NCBI GenBank assembly: GCA_037179515.1
Contig: JAXCGZ010009891.1
Coordinates: forward strand, 42,501 to 55,000
Reading direction: 5' to 3'
Source of the DNA: Halocaridina rubra
Taxonomy: Eukaryota; Arthropoda; Malacostraca; Decapoda; Atyidae
Length of the DNA stretch: 12,500 bases
This document shows positions 1-11,714 of this stretch, one piece after another. The first letter of the stretch is position 1, and every line of letters begins with the position of its first letter. A program made the position numbers and the translations under genes. The notes below the pieces were generated by a model that saw only the letters and a list, made by a program, of their open reading frames with translations, did not search any database and had not been told where the DNA came from.

Positions 1-260
1 GTAGCGCCTTGAGTTAGTAATTATAAGTCCTAGGTTCGAGTCCCGGTCGGGGTATAAAAAATTATTCATGTTTTCACATATGTAATGTGCTTGCTTGGTT
101 ATTGTAAGACCCGAATGAGATTGGGAATTGAATTAAATGCTAAAATGAAGTCACGAGTGAGGTTGGGGAATCTGTAATATGAACATAGTGGCATTCAGTT
201 AGAATGCGTTCATTCCTAAGTATAGCAGATATAAGCTATAAGGTTAGATTCCTTTTAACC
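1..260 (+). repeat. tRNA-headed repeat unit 1, truncated at window edge
   Basis: Positions 1-54 are the 3' part of a tRNA-like module. A perfect B box, GGTTCGAGTCC, lies at 33-43, preceded by a hairpin-forming stretch with the 7-base loop GTAATTA. Positions 55-260 are an AT-rich body. The same head recurs exactly 275 bp later (B boxes at 33 and 308), so this is one repeat unit running into a second. The A box lies off the left edge. No protein is encoded. The tRNA head suggests a SINE or a SINE-derived tandem repeat. The body matches nothing I recognise. Confidence 0.75.
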
Positions 261-705
<445 letters not shown>

Positions 706-721
706 TATATGTAAGATATAT

Positions 722-1244
<523 letters not shown>

Positions 1245-1250
1245 TATTTA

Positions 1251-1320
1251 CCCTAACCGGGGCTTGAACCTAGGACACATAATTACTGAGCCAAGGCGCT
1301 ATCAACTTCATCACAGAAGG
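1251..1320 (-). repeat. tRNA-like module 3, minus strand
   Basis: Read on the minus strand, this begins TTCTGTGATGAAGTTGATAG (weakened A box) and contains the B box GGTTCAAGCCC at 1270-1260. The loop GTAATTA is conserved, with a partly mismatched stem (CTCA/TGTG). It heads the (AT)n tract at 971-1242. It is a decayed copy of the same tRNA-derived head as modules 1 and 2. Confidence 0.68.
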
Positions 1321-1535
1321 TCTAAAAGAGAAACCAACCTTACCACTTAACTGCTAAACTAGGAATGAACACATTTTATCTGAATGCCATGTTGTTCATA
1401 TTACAGTTTCTCCCAACCTCATTCATGGCTTTGTTTTCTCATTTAATTCAAATCCCAATCAAATAAGCACATTACCATATGTGAAAACATGAATCGTTTT
1501 ACCCTGACCAGGACTTGATCCTAGGACACATATAA
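1321..1535 (-). repeat. Repeat body and truncated tRNA-like module 4, minus strand
   Basis: On the minus strand this reads from a truncated tRNA head (B box GGATCAAGTCC at 1521-1511, one mismatch) through a body that shares many blocks with the unit at 1-260. Shared blocks include CATGTTTTCACATATG, TTGAATTAAATG, GGCATTCAG and ATTCATTCCTAG. The head stops at about 1533, where the sequence switches to plus-orientation repeat (AAGAGGTTGG, then TCTTTTAGACC). The 5' half of this module, including its A box, is missing. Confidence 0.65.
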
Positions 1536-1832
1536 GAGGTTGGTTTTTCTTTTAGACCTTCTGTGGTGTAGTTGGTAGCGGCTTGGCACAGTAATTATGT
1601 GTCTTAGGTTCAAGTTCCGGTCAGGGTATATATGATTCATGTTTTCACATGTGGTAATGTGCTTATATGATTCTTGTTGGTCCAAAATAAGATTGGGATT
1701 TGAATTAAATGCAAAAACAAAGCCACAAGTGAGGTTGGGAGAAACTATAATATGGACAAAATGGCATTCAGATATAATGTATTCATTCCTAGTATAGCAG
1801 ATAAGCTGTAAGGTTGGTTTCTCTTTTAGACC
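1536..1832 (+). repeat. tRNA-headed repeat unit with module 5, plus strand
   Basis: Positions 1536-1558 are the tail of a unit. The tRNA-like module follows at 1559-1628, with an A box of the form TGGTGTAGTTGG (1564-1575) and the B box GGTTCAAGTTC (1607-1617). The anticodon-like stem is CACA/TGTG around the loop GTAATTA. The full body, without an (AT)n tract, runs to 1832, where the next module begins. The spacing of B boxes to module 6 is 274 bp, which confirms the unit length. Confidence 0.72.
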
Positions 1833-2254
<422 letters not shown>

Positions 2255-2273
2255 AATAATACGTTAATACTTA

Positions 2274-2572
2274 TCAGAAGCTAAAGTCTAAGATGGTAAT
2301 TCTGACAATGTGGATTTTAGATGAAAGATGAGACATCAAGCTAAACAGAACTTTCCTTACCTTGCCATATTGTCCGACATGATGAATTTCGTTGTGTGCG
2401 CAAAATTCTACCTTTATATTTAATGCTCGTTCCATAATAGTTTCAAAAATTTTTAGAATATTTTTTTTCCAGTTTTTAAATCGCGGAAAACTTAGATCGA
2501 GGAAGATTTATACGCAGAAGTTGAGGGACAACTGTACCTTTCTCGACTTTTTCTCACTCAGTTCATCTGGCA
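2274..2572 (-). CDS. Tentative downstream exon of the minus-strand gene
   Basis: A minus-strand AG acceptor (2574-2573) precedes TG CCA GAT GAA. The exon at 4884-5136 ends with one base of a codon, so joining the two keeps the phase and gives a Val codon. The frame then reads PDELSEKKSRKVQLSLNFCV, meets TAA at 2510-2508, and stays open for 77 more codons (including MERALNIKVEFCAHNE and SHLSSKIHIV) to TGA at 2276-2274. Several stops would be expected by chance in such AT-rich DNA. A possible donor, AAG|GTAAGG, lies at 2361/2360. If the TAA is real, the protein ends there; otherwise it is a mutation or an assembly error. The polypyrimidine tract before the acceptor is weak, and the plus strand is also open here, so this could be coincidence. 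The product is not recognised. Confidence 0.33.
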
Positions 2573-4877
<2,305 letters not shown>

Positions 4878-4883
4878 ACTCAC
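4878..4883 (-). other. 5' splice donor, minus strand
   Basis: On the minus strand the exon ends GAAG and is followed by GTGAGT, a strong match to the metazoan donor consensus. It cuts after the first base of codon 81 (phase 1). Without splicing the frame would read on for only 12 more residues to a stop at 4848-4846. Confidence 0.7.
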
Positions 4884-5136
4884 CTTCTTTTGAGCGTGGT
4901 ATTTCCATTTTTAATATTAATGGCGTCACTCTATTTTGTAAAGCATGGCATAAGGCCTCTAAATGATCATGGTCTACTGTTGATAAAGTGATAGTTAAAG
5001 TCCCCTGAGAAAACTGATGTGTGAAGCGTCCTGTTGGGTAGGTATTATAAAGCTCACAAGCAAGCCGGTACTGACGTGTCAGTGTATCTCCAAGCAACTG
5101 CATATCTGGGGTTTTAGATGCCATTATTATAGATTC
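4884..5136 (-). CDS. Spliced exon of an unrecognised host gene
   Basis: This is the best-supported host coding sequence in the window. The ATG at 5124-5122 has A at -3 and G at +4. It opens MASKTPDMQLLGDTLTRQYR and continues for 80 codons to IPRSKE, where the donor GTGAGT follows. The exon's 5' edge is a good acceptor (CCTTTTTATTTCAG|GAATC). The 12 bases before the ATG contain no stop, so the Met may be the initiator with an intron in the 5' UTR, or the frame may continue into an upstream exon. There is no signal peptide or membrane segment. The composition suggests a small folded alpha/beta domain: a helix (LGDTLTRQYRLACELY), then beta-like strands (GTLTITLSTV), then a helix and a strand (LEALCHALQNRVTPLILKME). 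I do not recognise the family. The exon at 2274-2572 is in phase to follow it. Upstream exons, if any, are not visible before the Tigger element. Confidence 0.6.
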
Positions 5137-5150
5137 CTGAAATAAAAAGG
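5137..5150 (-). other. 3' splice acceptor, minus strand
   Basis: Read on the minus strand this is CCTTTTTATTTCAG: a pyrimidine run ending in CAG immediately before the exon. Together with the GTGAGT donor 253 bp downstream it defines an internal exon of typical metazoan size. Confidence 0.65.
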
Positions 5151-5507
5151 AAGTAATTACACTAGAGTCTACAATTAAAATAAGAGAGCATAATGAATGT
5201 AGTTCACACCTATTGTCATCTCTAATACTTAAATGTCTTTAAATTACTAAAATTATATATCATCATTTTGAAAGTTTAACAACCACACTCACTACTCATA
5301 CATTGGGGGCTTAACTTCTGAAACCTTTTCAAAGTGGAATTTATGTGATAGTCCCAATGGACCTTGAACTCAATACTTTTATCCCCAAATGACATAACAT
5401 TATGCATCATTTCATGTGTCTTATTTAGTCCCATTCAAATAGGAGTGGACACAGATACCAGTATATTGGAACTCCGAGATTAAGGCAGGATCCCTTCCTA
5501 ACAACTT
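5151..5507. other. Non-coding stretch upstream of the exon
   Basis: I see no open frame, promoter or RNA gene here. The part from about 5340 to 5507 may be the body of the minus-strand tRNA-headed element at 5508-5578, because it lies directly on that module's 3' side, but I have no second copy in the window to define it. Confidence 0.3.
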
Positions 5508-5578
5508 GTGGTAGGTTTGAACTTGCAATAGTCACTTCCTGACTCGCGCACTTTACCACAGTGCTACTACAGTCCCCA
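5508..5578 (-). repeat. tRNA-like module of a second SINE type, minus strand
   Basis: The minus strand reads GGGGACTGTAGTAGCACTG, followed by TGGTAAAGTGCGCGAGTC and then AGTTCAAACC. The first part has an A-box-like TAGCACTGTGG and the last a decayed B box (plus strand 5514-5524). A short hairpin, AGTCA/TGACT, sits where an anticodon arm would be. The layout fits a tRNA-derived SINE head unrelated in sequence to the family at 1-1916. It is too degenerate to be a working tRNA gene. Confidence 0.42.
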
Positions 5579-5764
5579 TCATGACATTAACACTTATATT
5601 TAGCAATAGTGTAGCTTTGAACAAATGCAATCAAAAATATTTCAAAAAAATCTAAAAAAAAAAAAATATACATTACAGCAACTACTCTACTGTTTTTACA
5701 CTAAATTTAAATTGTATTATATAACATTTTTGTGGAAAACAGTAATATGGCATAATTTAAAGTA

Positions 5765-5790
5765 CAGTCAAATCTTGGTTTTTGAACACC
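5765..5790 (+). repeat. Left terminal inverted repeat of the Tigger element
   Basis: CAGTCAAATCTTGGTTTTTG begins immediately after the TA target site. It pairs with the right end at 9327-9352, reading inward. The resemblance to Tigger termini is by general form (CAG start, then a run ending in GG); the exact subfamily cannot be assigned by eye. Confidence 0.75.
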
Positions 5791-5973
5791 CTAGAAGTCA
5801 AACTTTTTGGTTCTTAACTGTTTTTTACCAATATTTGCCCTGACTTCGAACTTTCTCTTGGAATTCGAACCTTAAGCCACACAGCACACTGGCCGTGCAG
5901 CTGCCAAGCAGGTTGAGGTAGTCATAGTTATGCTAAGGTTGCCACTAAGTGCTGATCTGTAAGCAAATTCACT

Positions 5974-6400
5974 GTGCCTTTTATTAAAATTCCTTGTAAT
6001 TTATTGCTACGTTGCATTTTTGAAGTGCCTTTTATTCAATTTCATTGCGGTTTAGTGTGCTTTTCAAGAAACTGTTATATGTGCAGATCTATTCACGAAT
6101 TTGCAGTGACTTTTCATGTTGAGGTAATTCATACTGTTAGACTGTTTACTAATAAATTATTATATGTGCATATTTCCGCATGAATTCGCAGGTATTTCAT
6201 AATACTTATGCTTTATAAAATATTATTTGTAATGGTTTTGCTTGAAACAACCAAATAAAACACAATGCAACAACAAAATATTGTTCCTGAACAATATTTC
6301 ATTGTATAATATTCTATAAGAAATTTAGTTTTATAATAGATTATTTTTTGTGCAGATCTCTGCATGAATTATTGCTCAGGTATCACTGTATCATTTCATT
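5974..6400 (+). repeat. Imperfect short repeats in the Tigger 5' region
   Basis: GTGCCTTTTATT occurs at 5974-5985 and again at 6025-6036. A longer motif of the form GTGCAGATCT, then ATTCACGAATT or GCATGAATT, recurs at about 6080, 6166 and 6350, with the last two copies followed by a CAGGTAT block. These are degenerate direct repeats in the untranslated 5' part of the transposon. Subterminal repeats often bind transposase, but that role is inference here. Confidence 0.5.
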
Positions 6401-6518
6401 GTTTCATTGTGTTAGATTGTGTTTCAGAATATTTTTTAAATAATTATATTACAGTAGCTTTATTAAATAGGGCATCATGGGGCTAGAGAACTTAAGTAAC
6501 CAAAGTGAAAAGAAAAGC

Positions 6519-6526
6519 GGTTAGAG
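6519..6526 (+). repeat. Left copy of the hAT target site duplication
   Basis: GGTTAGAG lies immediately before the hAT left terminus and is identical to 7335-7342. Eight bases is the hAT superfamily duplication length. The target lay inside the Tigger coding region. Confidence 0.9.
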
Positions 6527-6787
6527 CAGCATTTCTCAACCATTGCGCCCAGGCGTACTGGTGCGCCCTGAAAGGTAGCCAGGTGTGCCCCAAGTTAATA
6601 TAAAAGTAATTTATGATTTTTTTATAACAAAAAATTTATTTTTCAAAAACTACCGATAGGCACGTGGCTCCCATGCCTGAGTCTAGTCTTTGTCGTTTGA
6701 TATTTTAAACTGGATGCTTATTTCCTTACTCTTAAAATGGGATGGATTAATTCTTTCCCTTTTCCCTTCCTCAAGGGATTTAAATCT

Positions 6788-6792
<5 letters not shown>

Positions 6793-6852
<60 letters not shown>
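6793..6852. repeat. (TC)30 microsatellite
   Basis: This is a perfect TC dinucleotide tract of 60 bp inside the nested hAT element. The length may differ between alleles. Confidence 0.97.
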
Positions 6853-6857
<5 letters not shown>

Positions 6858-6946
6858 TGGCTGATATAGAATCTTAAAGCAATCCATCCTAAAGCATGTG
6901 AGAAGCAGATATGAGCACATTTGAGTACAGGAATCGGCAGTAATCC

Positions 6947-7135
6947 TTTGACCTACGTGCCGCGAGGGATATCTTAAAAATGCAATATAAAAAGATGCCC
7001 ATTCATCAATTTTGAATTTCCATCAAAGAAGCACTGAATATTTTATTGCATTTCTCCACATCATACCTCTGTGAATGAGAATATTCTGCATTTACCGACA
7101 TTAAATGTAAAAACAGATCAGCCAAAGCACATTAA
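6947..7135 (+). pseudogene. hAT transposase C-terminal dimerisation fragment
   Basis: One frame reads FDLRAARDILKMQYKKMPIH, a stop, then ISIKEALNILLHFSTSYLCE, a stop, then YSAFTDIKCKNRSAKAH to TAA. The arrangement of a hydrophobic run followed by FSTSYLCE, then FSAxTxIKxKxR with basic residues, is the typical hAT C-terminal dimerisation region found in domesticated and mobile hAT proteins of the ZBED/SCAND3 type. Two in-frame stops and the absence of the BED finger and RNase H-like catalytic core show it is a relic. It confirms that the element with the 8-bp duplication is a hAT deletion derivative. Confidence 0.75.
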
Positions 7136-7334
7136 GCACAGGTCTCACACAAGCATACTTGATAAAATATATTGTAATGTCTTAAAAGTACAGGCTTATT
7201 TCAAGAGCCTTTTTTATCATTTTACTATTTTGCAATTTTTTGGATAATTTTATCTAATTGATATATTAAGTGCACCTCCGAATTTTAATCACTTTACAAG
7301 TGCTCCCTGATTTAAAAAAGGTTAAGAAACGCTG

Positions 7335-7342
7335 GGTTAGAG
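7335..7342 (+). repeat. Right copy of the hAT target site duplication
   Basis: GGTTAGAG is identical to 6519-6526. Beyond it the Tigger coding sequence resumes (GCC ATA ACA AAG), so the insertion removed nothing. Confidence 0.9.
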
Positions 7343-9326
7343 CCATAACAAAGGTAGAAAGAGAAATCACAGCTAAATATGAAATTGGTATCTGTATCTG
7401 TGATCTTGTCAATTAATATAAGCTAGTATGCCAAAGTCAACGATCAGTACTATAATCAGACAAAAAGAGGAGAACAAGGGAGGTGATTTTGCAGAGGGAA
7501 TAAAATTATAAGTAAACATATATCACAGAGAACTGAAGACCCTGAAGAACTCTAATTGGTTTGGATTAATGAGAAACACTTTACTGGTGATAGCCTTTCT
7601 GAAGCTTTGATATGAGAAAAAGAGGTGATTACATGATGACCTGGCAAAGAAAATCCCTGGTATGAGTGATGATAGAGAAGTGTTCAAAGCTAGCAGGGGT
7701 GGTCCGATAATTATAAGAGAAGAATGATATAAAGAGTTTGGTAAGGCATAGAAAGGCTGCGAATTCAAATCAAGCTGCTGCAGATAAATTTGTAAACGGA
7801 TTTAATGCCTTAGTAAAGGTAAAGAGTTTTCTTCCCCAACAATTGTTCAGCTGTGATGAAACAGGCCTATTTTGGACAAAAAGGTCAATAAGTACCTACT
7901 TCACTCAAAAGGAAAAATAAATGCCAGAGCACAAGGCTGACTTTTGTTTTGCGCAAAGGCAAGTAGGACTTCAAGTTCAAGCCACTGCTTGTGTAACACT
8001 CTGACGACCCGAGAATGTTCAAGAAACATAACATGCAGAAGAGTAAAGTGCCTGTTATAAAGTGGTCTAATGCTATGGGCTGGGTAACCAGGCAAAGTTT
8101 TATTGAGTTGATCTGTGAGATATTTGCCCAAATCGAGAAATATTACTTCATAGAGCAAAGTTTGCCACTAAAGTGCTTTCTTGTGATGGATAATGCACCT
8201 GCTCATGCTCCAGGATTGATGGACAATTTGGTGGCAAAGTATGATTTCATCACAGTGAAGTTCCTTCCCCCTAACACGACTTTTCAGTTCATCCTCTGGA
8301 CCAGCAGGTCATTTTCAACTTTAATAACCTGTACACCGAAGCATTCTTCGTAAAGTGCTTTGATGGGACCTTTGCTACAGATTTAAAACTTAATGACCAC
8401 TGGAAAAATCCCTTCCACATTCTCAACTGCATAAATCTCATTAACATAGCATGGCAGTAAGTGACTTACAGGTCCCTGAATTCGGCCTGAAGGAAATTGT
8501 GGCCAGACTGTGTAGCAAACAAAGACTTTGAGGGCCTGAGTTGTTGTCAGATTATTATGGCTCTGCATAAAATCATGTTGACAATGATGATGTGCAGGAG
8601 TTAGTGGAGGATCATGAGAATGAGCTCTAATCAGAAGAACTGGAAGAACTTCATAAGCACAAGCATAGGGAAGTGGTGAAAGAAATTTCTTCAAAGGATG
8701 AGGATGGAGGGGAGGCAGTTCTCACTTCAATGTAATATGTGCAAAATGGAGTGCTATAAACATTTTGTGGAAAGATATCACTCTGACAAAGCTGAAGCAA
8801 ACTGCAGCATAAATCAATTAAATCACATTTCCATGTCTCACTTTAGAATCATATTAAAGAGAAGGAAAAGACAACTCACTCAGGACTGATTTTTAGTGAG
8901 TCCCAGGCCCAGTGAGTCTAAAGCACAGTGCAGTGGTGTAAAATCACAGAAAAGACAAAGATAAAAAAGCAAAAGATAATTGCCTAAAGATTCTATGGAA
9001 GGGGACTCACCTTCCAAACAATAACATCTCTCTCCTTCCTCCTACTCACCATCTTCCACTTACACCATTAACTCTCCTCCATACAGATACAATTAATTAA
9101 AATTTTGTTCTATATTTTATCTAATTGTATCATGTTTATTCCTTTTGTGTAAGATTTATTGTTTTTCAGTGGTTTTGTAAACAGACTTATGCATGAAATA
9201 CTCTTGTCAAGGTTCAAGTAAGCAATCATCTGGGAAGCTGGAGCAGTTTAATTCATTTTATATTGATTCCTATGAGAAAAATTGTTTTTGGTATTTGAAC
9301 TCTGCTTCAGAACCATTTTCAGGAGC

Positions 9327-9352
9327 AAATTTAAGTTACCGAGGTTTGATAG
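9327..9352 (-). repeat. Right terminal inverted repeat of the Tigger element
   Basis: Read on the minus strand this begins CTATCAAACCTCGGTAAC, next to TA at 9353-9354. Four of the first 14 positions differ from the left repeat, which suggests an old insertion. Confidence 0.72.
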
Positions 9353-9755
9353 TATATAAGAAATAGGAAAAAGGCGACAATCAAGTACGTAGGCAATCTT
9401 AAACAAGGATCTCGAGCATAAGAAATATTTTTCTTGAATAACGTGATTTTTTTTATTTGATTAACGCACAAGGATGTGTAACCAAGTAACCATTTAACTG
9501 AGTGGCCACTGTATATCAAAACAGTGAAAAAACAGTTATTAGGAAACCATAATATCAATTATCAGCACAAGGATGTGAAAGTAAAGAGGTAAAGTTTATT
9601 TTTAACTATTTTTAATTACTAAATTCAGGTTGGGGCGTAAGAATAAATATTTATTCTCTCCCCAATGAGTAAAATCAAATGCAAATCATCAAATAAAATA
9701 TCAAAAACAAATAAAAAAGTAATAATTACATTTATCGAATCGTTTTTTAGAAGGG
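9353..9755. other. Non-coding flank of the Tigger element
   Basis: AT-rich sequence without a believable gene. A 13-bp perfect direct repeat, GCACAAGGATGTG, occurs at 9466-9478 and 9565-9577, enclosing 86 bp. This could be a target duplication around a small insertion, but the enclosed DNA shows no tail or terminal repeat. The minus-strand frame across 9331-9558 starts inside the transposon end and is not credible. Confidence 0.4.
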
Positions 9756-9795
9756 GTGACCTAGCCTAACTAACCTAACCAAAATCAAGCTAAGG
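9756..9795. repeat. CCTAA-rich patch 1
   Basis: GACCTAGCCTAACTAACCTAACC shows degenerate repeats of CCTAA, the complement of the arthropod telomeric unit TTAGG. A second similar patch lies at 12281-12335. Too short and irregular to call an interstitial telomere, but the similarity of the two patches suggests a shared dispersed repeat. Confidence 0.4.
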
Positions 9796-9979
9796 TAATA
9801 ACAGATTTCAAATTTTTCCCATCTGGGTATGTGACAGTAAACTCTCACTCTTATTGTTCACTTTCCACCCTCTTATCAAGAATACAATCCTTTCTCTGGC
9901 GAGTCTTTTGTGGATTCATAAAACACTTCACTTTTATTAACTTTTCACATTTCAAACTGCTCATTTATAGTTTTCAGAT

Positions 9980-10400
9980 TCATAGCATGGCATATTTTAA
10001 ATATTTAAGTTTTTAGCCTTTTCTTAAACTGATGAATATTTTCATCGTCTTAAATTAACAATTTGTTATATAATCTTGGGGTACTGTATTAGAAAGATCT
10101 ATCTCCCATATCATGGATTGTTCTTGGCTCCCAGAGCATATACTGATCACTGGCATGTTTTACTGTGACACCAGTTTCAATTCAAAAAGGAACCAGATAT
10201 TCTTATAAGTGTTTGGATTCCCAAAACTTTAGTGCCTTATAGCAAAGTATGAAAATCTTTTTCACAATTCTCGCTTTTATCAGTAACCAGTGCATATCTA
10301 CCAATCTTGGGGATATTCTCTCGCGATAGGATTTTTTTAATCAGTCTGGCATTCTTGTTCTGTAAATAGTCTAATCTTTAAATTACATGGTTGTGTATTA
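9980..10400 (-). pseudogene. C-terminal region of the retrotransposon ORF2
   Basis: On the minus strand: LQNKNARLIKKISYRERE (about 10370-10315), then FAIRH-like and FGNPNTYKNIWFLFEL (about 10230-10180), QEQSMIWEIDLSNTVPQDY (about 10120-10070) and ISLRKG followed by KLKYLKYA (about 10020). This order follows the region after the reverse transcriptase in CR1/L2/jockey-type elements, which usually reads as a basic LQNRAARLI block, a GEPxYLxDLL block, a GDRAFS/AP block and a final FKxxLKTHLF block. At least five stops interrupt it. Confidence 0.7.
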
Positions 10401-10639
10401 ACATATTCAATATACTGTATCCTCATTTAGATACTTTCTAACAATGTTTCTAAGAAGATAGTTACGTAATTTAATGATGTTTCATACTTGAATTTGCACT
10501 GTTAAATATCTATCAATAATGATACTGTTTTATTGTTAGAAGTTCCAATCATTTAATGTTAAAATTGTTCAGAATTTTTCTGAGTGTGTTCAGTTCAAAA
10601 CAAAATACAATTAGTATTATCATCATTTAGTGTCAGTTT

Positions 10640-11270
10640 CATATTGGCCATCTAATTTTTATTGTTAGTCATTATATCTTCAATCTTATGTGTAGTATCT
10701 TTAATGGTTTTAAAAGAAAAATAATACTTGGTATCATCTGCACACACAAGTACTTTCAAGCTTACATTATGTTTTTCAAGGATCCAGGATAACTCAATTG
10801 TATAGACAGTAAATAGTGTAGGTCATAAAACACTGCCTTACGGTGCTCCTTTTGTCAGTTTCCTTGTTTCAGACTTCACATGTGAAACAACAACTGTTAC
10901 CCCTCTATTTTGTGGGTAGCTTTCAAACCATTTATAAAAAGCCATTACTACTCTGCCACAGCTACCCTCTTCAACCATTTGAATCATAACATTCATAATG
11001 GAACACACAGCTGTTTCCGTCAAGGTATTTTCTCTATAAGCCGATTGATTTTCAGATATAACATTTATATATTCAAGGTGGGCCCAATAATTGTTCTTCA
11101 ACTACTGTTTCAATTATTTTAGATAGATATGATAAATTTGATATCGGTCTATATGAACTCAAGTAATTTTGGTCACCTGTTTCATTATATGTTGGTTTTA
11201 TACATTATATTTTTTTTTACTTTGAGGAAATGTTACCTGTGTTATATTCATGTTAACTATTGTTAGATAA
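10640..11270 (-). pseudogene. Reverse transcriptase fragment lacking motif A
   Basis: Read on the minus strand: NYLSSYRPISNLSYLSKIIE (about 11174-11115), then a frame change, ISENQSAYRENTLTETAVCS, MVEEGSCGRVVM joined directly to AFYKWFESYPQNRG, TRKLTKGAP, a stop in place of Gln in the PQG motif, PTLFTVYTIELSWILEKHN, and VCADDTKYYF with the catalytic ADD at 10741-10733. In related elements a block of about 30 residues ending LGI, and containing the catalytic Asp of the AFD motif, lies between the VVM and ALKWFESYL segments. It is absent here, in frame. Known family order is used for this comparison. The enzyme cannot be active. Confidence 0.82.
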
Positions 11271-11694
11271 AAATCATATGCTGTACTAAGTGAGAGTTAT
11301 TTGCATATTATAGAGTATTTATCGGAAATGGATTATTATCCGACTTTATATATTTCACCTTATTAAGCCCCCTTTTTAGGTCAGCCAAATCTAATTAGAG
11401 AAATTCATCAAGCTAATTGTTTTCCCGCTGGGTCATCAATGATGTATTTGAGGTGTTTTCGTTTATAAAACTCTTGTATACCCTAACTGTGCTATACTCG
11501 AAAAATTCCACAAACGTACTTGCAAGATCCTTATGGTTACTATCATTTTTCAGTAACACTTTTTTTTCTGTAAAGCTAGTAGAGCATCAGGGTTTGTGTT
11601 CACCATTCTAGGAGCTTTACTTTTTTTTAAATTCCTCTTTGTAACATTCTATTTTAGTTTCCTTAATAAGAATGTAATCATAATTTCTTAATTT

Positions 11695-11714
11695 ACTATA
11701 TACCGGTATATAGT
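11695..11714. repeat. Perfect 20-bp palindrome
   Basis: ACTATATACCGGTATATAGT equals its own reverse complement. It lies inside the linker part of the decayed retrotransposon, where no function is expected; it is most likely chance in AT-rich DNA. Confidence 0.6.

Larger units (their letters stand above)
6527..7334 (+). mobile_element. hAT-superfamily element nested in the Tigger element
   Basis: The left terminus CAGCATTTCTCAACC and the reverse complement of the right terminus (CAGCGTTTCTTAACC) match at 13 of 15 positions. Both ends are flanked by the perfect 8-bp duplication GGTTAGAG. At 808 bp the element is far shorter than an autonomous hAT, so it is an internally deleted derivative. It contains a (TC)30 tract and the C-terminal piece of a hAT transposase. 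It must be younger than the Tigger copy it interrupts. Confidence 0.92.
6477..8889 (+). pseudogene. Tigger transposase, broken by insertion, frameshifts and stops
   Basis: DDE transposase of the pogo/Tigger group, once cutting and joining transposon ends at TA sites. Visible in order: KRKAVRAITKVEREITAKYE, split by the hAT element; the second helix of the HTH, MPKSTISTIIRQKE (about 7430), after a stop and frame change; the CENP-B-like region DREVFKASRGG (about 7670); the first catalytic Asp in LFSCDETGLFW (about 7845-7880); WVTRQSF and the second Asp in VMDNAPAH (8186-8209); the third Asp in PLDQQVIFNF (about 8295) after a frameshift; HWKNPFHILNCINLINIAWQ (8399-8458); KLWPDCV; and the C-terminal part HFVERYHSDKA to SHFRIILKRRKRQL (to 8889). 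Several in-frame stops make it non-functional. The total is about 530 codons without the insertion, a normal length for Tigger. Confidence 0.88.
5765..9352 (+). mobile_element. Tigger (pogo superfamily) DNA transposon, interrupted
   Basis: The left end CAGTCAAATCTTGG and the reverse complement of the right end (CTATCAAACCTCGG) match at 10 of 14 positions, and each is flanked by a TA dinucleotide (5763-5764 and 9353-9354), the Tc1/mariner/pogo target. Between them lies a recognisable but broken Tigger transposase on the plus strand. The 3.59-kb span includes an 808-bp hAT insertion plus its 8-bp duplication; without these the element is about 2.77 kb, close to autonomous Tigger elements. Positions 5780-6476 are a long 5' region with internal short repeats, and 8890-9352 are a 3' non-coding region. 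Confidence 0.88.

Noticed and set aside
5625..6183. Plus-strand frames at 5625-5843 and 5974-6183
   Set aside because: The first crosses the left end of the Tigger element from flanking DNA, and the second lies in its untranslated 5' region. Neither shows a known motif.
7523..8694. Minus-strand frames at 7523-7768, 7901-8158 and 8383-8694
   Set aside because: They are shadows of the plus-strand Tigger transposase, whose family motifs are clear on the other strand.
10910..11611. Plus-strand frames at 10910-11122 and 11417-11611
   Set aside because: They are antisense to recognisable retrotransposon ORF2 segments on the minus strand.
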